NCBI GenBank assembly: GCA_011390155.1
Contig: JAABSW010000021.1
Location: forward strand, 1 to 39,623
Reading direction: 5' to 3'
From: Clostridiaceae bacterium
GTDB lineage: Bacteria; Bacillota; Clostridia; Peptostreptococcales; Tindalliaceae
Length of the DNA: 39,623 bases
The notes under the pieces are model-generated. The model ran no database searches. It was not told the DNA's origin and saw only the letters and a program-made list of their open reading frames with translations. The translations under genes were made by a program, and so were the position numbers. This document shows, one piece after another, positions 16,584 through 24,659 of the stretch (positions are counted from its first letter, which is position 1; each line of letters starts with the position of its first letter).

Positions 16584-17054
16584 TTAATATTTGCAGAACT
16601 GCTCGCGAATGCTGCTCATTTCTTCGATGATGCTGTCAACTTCCAGCACCATTTCCATCATGCCAATCTGCTCGTCGTAAACGTCAGCGTCGACATTGTC
16701 TTTGAATTCAGGCTCAACTGCATGGTATACTTTGAGTCCTAACTGGACTCCGGCCAAAGGACCTGCGAATGTGGGATCCCCGTTTGTTACGGTTTCAGCT
16801 GCAAGACCTGCGGATTCTGCTTCGGCTGCGCCAAGAAGAATCAACATATTCTCCGCTCCGTACTTCTCTGTCAGGGTTTTCACACGATTCTGGTTTTCAA
16901 GGTCCATGGCACCAGCGGCGGTTCAGACGAAGCACTCAGTGGAAGAAAAAACCACTTCGGTGTCTGTTCCTTTCAGGCATTCCACCATTGCTGGGGCTGG
17001 AATACCGTCACGGTCGCCGATGATGATGACCTTCTTGCCATCTAATACACTCAT
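16584..17054 (-). CDS. grdA: Glycine reductase selenoprotein A (Sec44)
   Basis: The small acidic carrier selenoprotein common to glycine, sarcosine and betaine reductases, about 156 residues. The frame is continuous from 17054 to TAA at 16584 apart from a UGA at 16925-16923. This falls at residue 44, giving the redox motif CFVU, as in known Grd[21 protein letters not shown] follows directly, as expected. Translating UGA as stop leaves only a spurious 107-residue fragment. AAGGATGG lies 9 nt before the ATG; a second ATG at 17057 is also possible. It carries the carboxymethyl selenoether between component B and component C and is re-reduced through TrxA. Confidence 0.97.
16890..16925 (-). promoter_or_regulatory. 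Sec codon and candidate SECIS of grdA
   Basis: UGA occupies 16925-16923. Just downstream CTGGT (16915-16911) can pair with ACCAG (16894-16890) around a 16-nt loop, within the window where bacterial SECIS elements lie. The fold is weaker than the one in grdB and grdH and is only a candidate. Confidence 0.5.
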
Positions 17055-17136
17055 CATGACCATCCTTTCTTTTTATTATTCTGAAATCATATGCTGCAAC
17101 AATCCTAAAAGGATTGGCGTCGCCTTGCTAACTAAC

Positions 17137-17457
17137 TTATAATGCGTTGTCTTTGATCATTTTTTCAATGCTCTCTTTGTTGGCTTCTTCTTTGGTCACT
17201 TCAGCCACTTTGGCACCATCCTTGTAAAGGGTGATGGTGGGCAGTCCCAGCACTTTCTGGGAAATGGCCAGTCGTCGGGCGCCGGTGGTGTTCAGCTTGG
17301 CAAATTTTACTTTGTCACCATAAGCTTCGGCCAATGCCTCAATGTCAGGCAGCAGGGCCTTGCAGGGTTCACAACCGTCACTCCAGTAATCGACCAGTAC
17401 AAAACCATCTGCTTCAAGTACTTCCTGTTGAAACGTTTCTTTATCCAATGCAATCAT
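17137..17457 (-). CDS. trxA: Thioredoxin of the glycine reductase system
   Basis: A 106-residue thioredoxin with active site WSDGCEPCK (Cys29, Cys32). CEPC instead of CGPC is the form found in thioredoxins linked to glycine reductase. A cis-proline follows in [12 protein letters not shown]. It passes electrons from TrxB to the oxidised selenide-sulfide of GrdA. The start at 17457 is preferred to an upstream ATG at 17514 because GGAGGTG lies directly before it. It sits 16 nt after trxB and upstream of grdA, in one transcript. Confidence 0.95.
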   Translation of the reverse strand: MIALDKETFQQEVLEADGFVLVDYWSDGCEPCKALLPDIEALAEAYGDKVKFAKLNTTGARRLAISQKVLGLPTITLYKDGAKVAEVTKEEANKESIEKMIKDNAL

Positions 17458-17473
17458 TTCTACACCTCCTGTT

Positions 17474-18421
17474 TTACTCTTTGAATGAATGGACAATGTA
17501 TTTCTCTGCTTCAACGGCAGCGATGGCGCCGTCAGCAGCAGCAGTTATCACCTGGCGCAGTGTTTTCACACGAATGTCACCGGCGGCAAACACACCTTCT
17601 ACGTTTGTTTTCATTTGTGCATCAGTCACGATATACCCGGTTTCGTCCATGTCAACACAGCCTTTAAACACCTTACCCACGGGATCATAGCCGACAAAAA
17701 CAAAAATACCGAAGGTGCCGTCATCTTCATGGGCAAAGATTTCTGTGTCCTCACCGGTCACTCGGTTATGGAACACGGCAGATTCCACGATGCCGTCACC
17801 CTTGATCTCCGTGATGACACTGTTCCACATAAACTCAATCTTGGGGTTGTTAAACGCCATTTCCTGAATGGATTTAGCCGCCCTTAGTTCATCACGGCGG
17901 TGAACGATGGTCACTTTTCGTGCAAATTTTGTGAGGTAGATGGCTTCTTCCACAGCGGTGTCGCCGCCGCCGACGATGAAGACTTCCAGGTCCTGGAAGA
18001 AGTCGGCGTCACAGGTGGCACAGTAGGAAACCCCTTTGCCGGTTAATTCCACTTCGCCGGGACATCCGATGATCCGCGGGGTGGCGCCGGTGGCAATGAT
18101 CACACTTTTTGCCTGATAAGTGGCTTTCTCACCTGTAATGATTTTCATCTTTCCACTAAAATCAACGGACACAGCAGAGTCTCTTACCCGCTCTGCACCA
18201 AACTCATCTGCCTGCTCCACCATACGGGCTGTCAGGGTGGGGCCAGTGGCGTCATGAATAGAGCCGGGGTAGTTGGCCACTTCGCTGGTGATGGCAATTT
18301 GTCCGCCTACCTTACTGCCTTCCAGTACCACTGCTTTCATTTTGGCACGGCCAGCGTAGAGTGCCGCCGACAGGCCGGCAGGACCAGCTCCGATGATGAC
18401 CACATCATACACATTTTCCAT
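17474..18421 (-). CDS. trxB: Thioredoxin reductase
   Basis: A 315-residue low-molecular-weight flavoprotein. It has an N-terminal FAD loop ([15 protein letters not shown]), redox pair CATC (Cys134, Cys137), an NAD(P)H-binding [10 protein letters not shown] loop and C-terminal [24 protein letters not shown]. It supplies electrons to TrxA for the reductases. It has its own consensus promoter and an upstream palindrome shared with grdI, so it begins a second transcription unit inside the locus. Confidence 0.96.
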   Translation of the reverse strand: MENVYDVVIIGAGPAGLSAALYAGRAKMKAVVLEGSKVGGQIAITSEVANYPGSIHDATGPTLTARMVEQADEFGAERVRDSAVSVDFSGKMKIITGEKATYQAKSVIIATGATPRIIGCPGEVELTGKGVSYCATCDADFFQDLEVFIVGGGDTAVEEAIYLTKFARKVTIVHRRDELRAAKSIQEMAFNNPKIEFMWNSVITEIKGDGIVESAVFHNRVTGEDTEIFAHEDDGTFGIFVFVGYDPVGKVFKGCVDMDETGYIVTDAQMKTNVEGVFAAGDIRVKTLRQVITAAADGAIAAVEAEKYIVHSFKE

Positions 18422-18477
18422 TTTATTGCCTCCTTACAAGGTTGCTAAATATAACAAGATTCTCAGCTTTTGATGCC

Positions 18478-18506
18478 ATTATAGCATAGAGACGATAGAG
18501 TGTAAA
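18478..18506 (-). promoter_or_regulatory. Promoter of trxB-trxA-grdA-grdC-grdD
   Basis: On the minus strand TTTACA (18506-18501), a 17-nt spacer and TATAAT (18483-18478) with a TGC extension give a near-consensus promoter 57 nt before trxB. Confidence 0.85.
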
Positions 18507-18516
18507 CAGAATTAGG

Positions 18517-18534
18517 AAATAATCGTGATTATTT
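18517..18534. promoter_or_regulatory. 18-bp palindrome upstream of the trxB promoter
   Basis: AAATAATC-GT-GATTATTT is a perfect palindrome with 8-bp arms. Its centre is 19.5 nt from the first base of the -35 box, about position -54. The same motif at the same distance is found before grdI. Confidence 0.75.
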
Positions 18535-18595
18535 TATCAAACAATTCTCTACGAGTCCCCTGCCTGTTGAAAATACGCTTGCGTGCTACCTGGAA

Positions 18596-18619
18596 GGAGC
18601 AAACGTTGTCGCTTGCTCC
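18596..18619 (-). other. Hairpin between grdB and trxB
   Basis: GGAGCAA (18596-18602) pairs with TTGCTCC (18613-18619). On the minus strand it lies about 55 nt after the grdB stop without a U tract, so it may be a weak terminator or a 3' stabiliser of the grdX-grdE-grdB message. Confidence 0.4.
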
Positions 18620-18672
18620 CATTGTACAAGGTTTCTGTGGCTGTCTCAAGACTATTGACTGAATTTTTTACA

Positions 18673-19980
18673 TTATTCGATGACTGTTTGGGTCTCGATG
18701 TCTGTTTGTAACGCTTTCATTGCTTTTTCCACCAGGCGGCGGCGAAGCATTTTTTCTTCTTTGGCATCCAGAGAAGGGTTACCGAAAGGATGGGGGATGG
18801 CCACGGCGGGTACAATCCTGTTGGCGCCTACGGTCATGGAGATGGGCACCACGGTGCACACATGCACCACAGGAATGCCAAAACGTTCAATTTCTTTTAC
18901 CATCGTTGCACCGCAACGAGTACAAGTGCCTCAGGTGGAGGTGAGAAGTACGGCGTCAACCCCGGCTTCCTTCAGCTCTTTTCCGATGCGGATGCCGAAG
19001 GCACGGGAGTTTCCAACGGAGGTACCGTTACCAACGGTGCTGTAGAACCACTCGTAGATGTGACCGATGATGCCTTCCCGCTCCATGTCCCTCATAACAT
19101 CCAGGGGCAGTACCCGGTCAGGGTCTTCGTTGGCGTACACTGGGTCGTACCCGCCATGGGCCGTTTCGTATTCCTCGGCGGTTAAGTCATCAATGCCGTC
19201 AATGGAGTATTTGCCATATTTGGAAGCACTGGAAGATTCAACCCTGTCCGGGTTGGCTTTGGGTACAATGCCGCCGGAGGTGACCATGGCAATTGTCAGG
19301 TGGCTAAGGTCCTGCAAAGCATCAGCAGGAGGTACGCGGTCAAAGGAAGGCATGGCGTACTCGGTTTCATATTCTTCACCCTTCAGTTTGCTGATGAGCA
19401 TGTTCACAGCACGGCGTGAACCCCGCTCTTCACGAAATACGTTGCGGCGGATTCCCCGGGGAATGTAACCTTCTTCAGCGGGAGTACCGATTTCTTCACC
19501 ATTGAGCAGTTTTTTTGTCATGGTGACCATGGTGGGCACCGCTTTGCGCATGGAGGCGGCAGAATTACCGGTTTCCACAATGTAAACCGCTTTTCTAAAC
19601 AGGTCGGCGCCCGGGTTTTCAATGTACATGCCTGTCAGGGCAGGCACTTTCAGCTCTTCCTGTACCAGCCAGGCAACGGTGGCGCAGGCAACACCGTAAC
19701 GACCAGCGTTGAAGGCGGGGCCGGCCAGGAACAGGTCTGGCTCATAGGGTTTAATCATGTCTAAGATTTTATGCTTTGAGGTTTCTGGATTTTCATTGAA
19801 ATAGGAATCGCCGCAAATGATGGTGGCAACAATTTCTGCCTCATCGCCCAGGGCTGCATTTAACGCCATTCCGGGGCCAATAACCCCTTCTCTTAATTCC
19901 GGTGGCATATCGGCTTTCTCTTCGCCGCCAATCCCGGCAAAAAACTGGTTCAGGTAATGCACAATTTTCTTTTTCGCCAT
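18673..19980 (-). CDS. grdB: Glycine reductase component B gamma subunit, selenoprotein (Sec350)
   Basis: A 435-residue substrate-specific selenoprotein that, with processed GrdE, binds glycine as a Schiff base and transfers the carboxymethyl group to GrdA. The frame runs through UGA at 18933-18931, at residue 350, the position known for GrdB. It gives TSTUGTCTRCGATM with a UxxCxxC motif. The part after UGA (MVKEIERFGIPVVHVCTVVP) is the conserved GrdB C terminus. AAAGGATGG precedes the ATG. A 177-nt gap separates it from grdE, with a 12-bp palindrome TCGTTTAAACGA near 20071 as its only notable element. Confidence 0.97.
18904..18933 (-). promoter_or_regulatory. Sec codon and SECIS hairpin of grdB
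   Basis: UGA (18933-18931) is followed after 12 nt by the hairpin CGTTGC-GGT-GCAACG (18918-18904). The same 15 nt occur at the same distance from UGA in grdH. Confidence 0.75.
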
Positions 19981-20157
19981 TCGTAACCATCCTTTCTATT
20001 GTTGGTACCCATCGATTCTTTCTACCAGGGAGATGCCTTTTTATTGCATAATGGCGCTTTCCCTGATTTCATTCGTTTAAACGATTCGGAACAAACGATG
20101 TTCTTTCACTGGCGCTTATCCTTTAAAACCATTCACTATTCTCTGCTAGCTGTTCTT

Positions 20158-21444
20158 CTAGTAGGCAGCGGCAGAGAGATAACCAAACCCTGTTTCGTTG
20201 GTGGCACCGGTGATGGCCTGTAATTCCACCTTGATGGTACCGTCTTCCCGCAGGCTTCCGTCAAAACCGCCGGCGCAGGAATCAATAAAAGCGGTGGTGC
20301 CAATCAGTCGGTTCATGTAGGGAAGCACAATGGTCTCATTGGCGTTACCGTTGGTGATCACAGCGTTGGCTTTAGGGTCAGCGTCAGCCAGTGACTGGGA
20401 AGCGCCGTCGCGACCGGCGTATTCGTCGGTGACAATAACGGTTTTAATGCCTTTTTCTTCAATTTTACGGCAGTTCATAATCAGGTCGGTGTCAGGATTA
20501 CCAAAGCCTTCCTGGGTTACGATGGCGCCGTCAAGGCCCATGAATTCGCAGATCTTAGCAGTCCAGTTGGAGGAACGTTCCTTGTCTGCCAGGGTAACGT
20601 TCTCGTTGGTGATGATGACGCCCAGGAAGTTAATGGTTTTGCCATGCTCTTCGTAAAGGTCTTCAATCACCGGGTTGTTCATGTGAATGTAGGTGGGGTT
20701 CTTGTCGCAGGCAGACACGCAGTTACCGCTGACAATGGCACCATCCATGATTTCTGTGGGGTACATCACTGTGGGCACCAGTTTCTTGGCATCAACGCCA
20801 TACACATAAGTGTCATGGAGCAGGCCCTGGGTTTGCAGCATATACACATAACCTACGCGGGGCAGTTCAGGATGAAGCAGCGCTGCTTCACGAGGGGCCA
20901 GGGTTTCGTAAGTTTTGATTTCGTCAGGCTCCACATTTTTCACTGCCTGGCCCAGGAAGGCAGCAGCCTTCAGTCCCAAAGTACGCAGGGCAGCTTCGTG
21001 TTCATGGGGCTTAATACCGGGTTTGGGTTCAGCGGTGATCACCACATTATGGGTTTTGGAGAAGGGTGTGTAGTCGGCGCCGGGACCGGACATGTCGATG
21101 ATGCCCTCCTGAAAGCCCACCACTTTACCAGCTGTCACCACGGCCACGTTTTTCATGGCATGGGTACGGCCGTTACCGACAGTGTCAACCTTGGACAGCA
21201 TACCTGGGAAAATGGCGCCGTGGCCTTTCACTTTTACCCGGGGTTCAATGACATCTTTTACCGGGGTAATGCGGACAGATTCCCCGGGATGAGCCAAATC
21301 CACACGGATTTTCCATAAATGTTCGTCACCGCCGATGGCTTCCAATAATTCTGTGTGGTCGATGATTAGGATGCGACCGTCCACATGGGTTTTTTCACCA
21401 AACTGGACGTCTTCGATAAAAATTTTGCCTAGTTCAAGTTTCAT
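20158..21444 (-). CDS. grdE: Glycine reductase component B proprotein (alpha/beta subunits)
   Basis: A 428-residue proprotein that is cleaved into two subunits. Known GrdE is cut between Asn241 and Cys242, with Cys242 converted to a pyruvoyl group that binds glycine. Here the sequence SGNCVSACDKN places Asn241-Cys242 at exactly that point. The N terminus MKLELGKIFIEDVQFG and the long conserved GAIFPGMLSKVDTVGNGRTHAMKN block are typical. It follows grdX by 2 nt, with AAGGGGAG in the grdX end as ribosome binding site. It works with selenoprotein GrdB. Confidence 0.97.
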   Translation of the reverse strand: MKLELGKIFIEDVQFGEKTHVDGRILIIDHTELLEAIGGDEHLWKIRVDLAHPGESVRITPVKDVIEPRVKVKGHGAIFPGMLSKVDTVGNGRTHAMKNVAVVTAGKVVGFQEGIIDMSGPGADYTPFSKTHNVVITAEPKPGIKPHEHEAALRTLGLKAAAFLGQAVKNVEPDEIKTYETLAPREAALLHPELPRVGYVYMLQTQGLLHDTYVYGVDAKKLVPTVMYPTEIMDGAIVSGNCVSACDKNPTYIHMNNPVIEDLYEEHGKTINFLGVIITNENVTLADKERSSNWTAKICEFMGLDGAIVTQEGFGNPDTDLIMNCRKIEEKGIKTVIVTDEYAGRDGASQSLADADPKANAVITNGNANETIVLPYMNRLIGTTAFIDSCAGGFDGSLREDGTIKVELQAITGATNETGFGYLSAAAY

Positions 21445-21446
21445 TC

Positions 21447-21872
21447 TTATTCTCCCCTTTCTTGGTTTCCTAACGTTTCTTGCATGGTTGGCTGTTGGTT
21501 TATTGCTGCCTTTAGCAGGTCGTAATCCACCAGCTGTAAATCCGGTAAATGTTCTTCCCGGTATGTACGAAGGGAATGCAGACTGCCGTCTTTTCCCTTA
21601 AAGGAAGCGAGAAGCGTAAGTGCCTGTTCCAGCACACCCAATGAGGGCATGTGAAGGTTGGATGCCTGGGCAGATAATAACACTGTGCGGTAAGGCGTTT
21701 CATAAGGCTTAACGCTGCCTGCCAAGGGATGGGTCAACAGCTGATAACCCTCGTGAACCCGGTTGCGCACCACTTTTAAGACATCCTCGTATTCACCTTC
21801 CACCCACACCAGTTTTAAATCGTCGTCGGGCAGATGATCCCGCACCGTGGGGTTGTTGGTCACTACCATCAT
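21447..21872 (-). CDS. grdX: GrdX family protein
   Basis: A 141-residue soluble protein that is typically the first gene of clostridial glycine reductase operons. Its role is not established. The N terminus MMVVTNNPTVRDHL and the placement directly before grdE, after a glycine riboswitch, identify it. The start at 21872 has AAGGAGGA 6 nt upstream; the ATG at 21878 would overlap that site. No membrane segments or metal motifs are visible. Confidence 0.85.
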   Translation of the reverse strand: MMVVTNNPTVRDHLPDDDLKLVWVEGEYEDVLKVVRNRVHEGYQLLTHPLAGSVKPYETPYRTVLLSAQASNLHMPSLGVLEQALTLLASFKGKDGSLHSLRTYREEHLPDLQLVDYDLLKAAINQQPTMQETLGNQERGE

Positions 21873-21903
21873 AAGCATTCCTCCTTGTTCAAGCTTCAGG
21901 GCA

Positions 21904-21950
21904 ACAAAAAAACAGAGCCAAACATGAAAAATCTGTCATGTTTACTCTGT
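21904..21950 (-). terminator. Terminator controlled by the glycine riboswitch
   Basis: On the minus strand ACAGAG..AACATG pairs with CATGTT..CTCTGT around an AT-rich loop, followed by a T run (21911-21905). It lies between the second aptamer and grdX. Confidence 0.85.
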
Positions 21951-21952
21951 TG

Positions 21953-22132
21953 TTGGACCTGAGAGTTTCTCCCTGGTAACATGAAACATCTTCATATTTC
22001 CAGGACTTGCTCCTTCGGTGCTTTCGCTTTCCAGAGAGCTGTCCTCATACGGTCCTTTTGCCTGAGAAATTCACTAACCCTTTGATGAGGCTAGCTTTTA
22101 CCTTCGGCGGTCCTCAACGGACTCTCTCCCGC
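21953..22132 (-). ncRNA. Tandem glycine riboswitch
   Basis: Two glycine aptamers are read on the minus strand. The first runs from GGGAGAGAGTCC through GGACCGCCGAAGG to TCTCAGGCAAAAGGACCG. The second runs from CAGCTCTCTGG through GCACCGAAGGAGCAAG to CTCTCAGGTCC. These are the conserved paired boxes of the glycine (gcvT-type) riboswitch. It lies before grdX-grdE-grdB, so glycine should act on synthesis of its own reductase; activation is usual for the class, but the switching pairing was not worked out. Confidence 0.95.
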
Positions 22133-22221
22133 ATGTTTCATCCAGCTAATAGATGAAGTTGTCTTCCATCCACCAGATCCCTTAATGTTATAAGGAAGAA
22201 GTTGGATTTGCTTTCAGGATG

Positions 22222-22250
22222 ATTATATTACGTTTTTCGATGAAAGGCAA
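22222..22250 (-). promoter_or_regulatory. Promoter of grdX-grdE-grdB
   Basis: On the minus strand TTGCCT (22250-22245), a 17-nt spacer and TATAAT (22227-22222) lie about 90 nt before the first glycine aptamer. The shared 18-bp palindrome is absent here. Confidence 0.75.
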
Positions 22251-22361
22251 TAGAAAAAGTAAAAAATTGTCAAAAAAATATCAAGTAAATATTTCGACGA
22301 TTCCGTCAATGCTTAAAGTGTTGAAAAATTGCAAATTGAAGGGTTTGAAGCCGTCTTCAAA

Positions 22362-22404
22362 ATGAAAATAACGCCTGTCCATGTGGTTCTTCGACGGGCG
22401 TTAT
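22362..22404 (-). terminator. Terminator of the TetR regulator gene
   Basis: On the minus strand ATAACGCCCGTC pairs with GACAGGCGTTAT (one bulge) and is followed by a T-rich tract (TTTTCATTTT). Confidence 0.75.
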
Positions 22405-22439
22405 CAGGGTTACTGGATAAAAAAATATCAAATAAACAG

Positions 22440-23132
22440 TTACGTGGTGACGTTTTCATTGGTTTTGTGCATCAGTGTGTATTTTTTAATGTATGTCATG
22501 GTGCGCCGGGTGGCTTCCTTAGGGGTATAGTCCGCCTGATTTGTGAGCATGCGCTCCACCATGCCCTGGTAGACCAGAAGGGACATTTCATTCAGTTCCT
22601 CCAACACACTTTCCTGGAGAAAACCTTCTTTCATACAGTTGACAAGCAGTGACAGGTTTCGCTTGTACAAGTCCTGGTTCATGATCATGGGTTCAATGTC
22701 TTCACTGATCCATTCCAATTCTTCCGGAAACAGCGTGTAATACTCCTGCATCATGTCACGCAGGGGTTTTTTAAATTCCTTAAAAAACAGGGTGTGATAC
22801 ACCAGGGGTTCCTGAAAGGAGTGATAGCAGAAAAATTCCCAGATAAGAAAATACTTGTCCAGGGCATTTTTGGCGTCTTTGATGTAATCACCCAAGTGAA
22901 CCACATAAATTTTCAGGTGTTTTAACTGGGCAAAGAAAATCAGGTGATCCAGGTTTTCAAAATAATTGTACAGGGTGGCACTGTTGTAGCCGGCAATATC
23001 AGCCACCTTGCGGATGGTGACATTCTCAATGCCGTCTTCCTCGATGATTTGGGTGGCTGCTTCAATGAAATATGACATAATACGGCGTTTCTGAATGGTT
23101 TTTTTATCAGGTCTGATCAATTTTTTCACCAC
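22440..23132 (-). CDS. TetR-family regulator divergent from grdI
   Basis: About 230 residues. The N-terminal helix-turn-helix reads IEDGIENVTIRKVADIAGYNSATLYNYFENLDHLIFFA-like, a standard TetR domain, followed by a helical ligand domain with no recognised effector. I start it at a GTG (23132 or 23129, giving VVKKLIRPDKKT), because the frame upstream to an ATG at 23189 looks non-coding; the ribosome binding site is weak (TGGAAA). Its position beside the betaine-type reductase operon suggests control of that operon or of the wider grd regulon. Confidence 0.8.
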   Translation of the reverse strand: MVKKLIRPDKKTIQKRRIMSYFIEAATQIIEEDGIENVTIRKVADIAGYNSATLYNYFENLDHLIFFAQLKHLKIYVVHLGDYIKDAKNALDKYFLIWEFFCYHSFQEPLVYHTLFFKEFKKPLRDMMQEYYTLFPEELEWISEDIEPMIMNQDLYKRNLSLLVNCMKEGFLQESVLEELNEMSLLVYQGMVERMLTNQADYTPKEATRRTMTYIKKYTLMHKTNENVTT

Positions 23133-23205
23133 ATTTCCAGCATTTTTGAAGCTTGATTCATTATACCAAATACAATGGGAAAGAGGCAAGGCCGGGTATT
23201 TTAAA

Positions 23206-23223
23206 AAATAATCAAGATTATCT
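23206..23223. promoter_or_regulatory. 18-bp palindrome upstream of the grdI promoter
   Basis: AAATAATC-AA-GATTATCT matches the trxB-upstream palindrome at 16 of 18 positions on the matching strand and is centred 19.5 nt before the -35 box, as at trxB. Confidence 0.75.
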
Positions 23224-23233
23224 GGTAAACGTA

Positions 23234-23263
23234 TTTACAAAGTGATGGCGGTTATGATATTCT
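23234..23263 (+). promoter_or_regulatory. Promoter of grdI-grdH
   Basis: -35 TTTACA (23234-23239) is identical to that of trxB. The -10 is weaker: GATATT at 16 nt, or TATTCT at 18 nt with a TGA extension. A weak -10 with an upstream palindrome suits activator-dependent transcription. Confidence 0.6.
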
Positions 23264-23318
23264 TTTGTCAAAGTGAAAAATAAAAACGTTTTCACAGAAG
23301 GAAAGGAGTGTCAAGGCA

Positions 23319-24644
23319 ATGAAATTGGAGTTGGGTAACTTTTTCGTCAAGGACATTGTTTTTGGTGCAGAAACCGCTTACAAAGACGGCGTTCTCACCA
23401 TTAACAAAGAAGAGGCACTGGAAGTTGTACGGGAAGATGAACACATCACTGAAGCAGACCTGGTCATTGTGAAGCCAGGAGACATGGTCCGCATTGTACC
23501 GGTAAAGGAAGCCATTGAACCCCGTTATCGTGTGGGTGGAGGCCCTGTATTTCCTGGAGTCACCGGTGATTTAATGCAAACCGGCAACGGCCGTACATTG
23601 GCCCTTAAAAACATGAGTGTGCTGGCAGTGGGCAAGCACTGGGGAGGATTCCAGGACGGTCTGATTGATATGGGCGGTGAAGGTGCCAAATACACCTATT
23701 TCTCCCAGCTGATGAACGTCTGCCTGGTGGCTGATACAGATGAATTAAAGGAACAACGTGAACAGCAGAAGAAAAACCATGCATTACGCTGGGGCGGCAT
23801 GCGCCTGGCAGAATACCTGGGTAAAACCGTGGCAGAGCAAAGCCCTGATGAAGTGGAAACCTATGAACTGGCACCTGTGACCAAGCGCACAGCGGATGAA
23901 GAAAAGCTTCCCAAGGTGGTCATGGTACTGCAACCCCAGTCACAGATGGAAGAATCAGGATACAATGACCTGGTGTATGGATGGGATTCCAACCGTATGC
24001 TGCCCACTTTCATGCACCCCAATGAAGTCCTGGATGGTTGCATTATCTCCGGTTCCTTCATGCCTTGTTCATCCAAATGGGCCACCTATGATTTTCAAAA
24101 CTACCCCATGATCAAACGCCTGTACCAGGAACATGGCAAAACCGTGAACTTCCTGGGCGTGATCATGTCAAACCTGAACGTAGCCTTAGAGCAAAAAGAA
24201 AGAGCAGCCCTCTTTGTGGCTTCCATGGCGAAAAACCTGGGCGCCGACGCCGCCATCGTGGCGGAAGAAGGTTACGGCAACCCGGATGCAGATTACACTC
24301 TCTGCCTGGTGGCCCTTGAAAATGAAGGGATTAAGACTGTGGGACTTTCCAACGAATGTACTGGTCGAGACGGTGCTTCCCAGCCTTTGGTGTCCATGGA
24401 TGAAAAAGCAGATGCCATGGTCTCCACCGGTAACGTATCCGAAATGATCGAACTGCCACCCATGCCCGTGGTCATCGGTGAGCTGGAAGCCCTGGCCCGT
24501 GATGGTATGTCCGGTGGATGGGACAATGACGCAATACTGGGTTCATCTGTACGTGAAGACGGATCTATTATTATGGAAAACAACGCCATGTTCTGTGGTG
24601 ACCAGGTAGTAGGCTGGTCCACCAAGACAATGGTTGAGTATTAG
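23319..24644 (+). CDS. grdI: Betaine-type reductase component B alpha subunit (GrdI-like)
   Basis: A 441-residue paralog of GrdE (shared MKLELGNFFVKDIVFG start and FPGVTGDLMQTGNGRTLALKN block). At the GrdE processing site, SGNCVSAC is replaced by SGSFMPCSS, so the Asn-Cys pair that yields the pyruvoyl subunit is missing. Betaine cannot form a Schiff base, and the betaine-specific component B is reported as two unprocessed subunits, so this supports betaine over glycine or sarcosine. The linked BCCT transporter agrees. AAAGGAG precedes the ATG. The sarcosine version (GrdG) is the main alternative. Confidence 0.87.
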   Translation: MKLELGNFFVKDIVFGAETAYKDGVLTINKEEALEVVREDEHITEADLVIVKPGDMVRIVPVKEAIEPRYRVGGGPVFPGVTGDLMQTGNGRTLALKNMSVLAVGKHWGGFQDGLIDMGGEGAKYTYFSQLMNVCLVADTDELKEQREQQKKNHALRWGGMRLAEYLGKTVAEQSPDEVETYELAPVTKRTADEEKLPKVVMVLQPQSQMEESGYNDLVYGWDSNRMLPTFMHPNEVLDGCIISGSFMPCSSKWATYDFQNYPMIKRLYQEHGKTVNFLGVIMSNLNVALEQKERAALFVASMAKNLGADAAIVAEEGYGNPDADYTLCLVALENEGIKTVGLSNECTGRDGASQPLVSMDEKADAMVSTGNVSEMIELPPMPVVIGELEALARDGMSGGWDNDAILGSSVREDGSIIMENNAMFCGDQVVGWSTKTMVEY

Positions 24645-24659
24645 GGAGGTGTGTGGACA

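Noticed and set aside
18673-19980. grdB as a nonsense-mutated pseudogene
   Set aside because: The UGA is at the known Sec350 position, with UxxCxxC context, a downstream hairpin and an intact C terminus.
20644-21318. 224-codon plus-strand frame over grdE
   Set aside because: Antisense shadow of a well-conserved gene; composition is atypical and no start signal is present.
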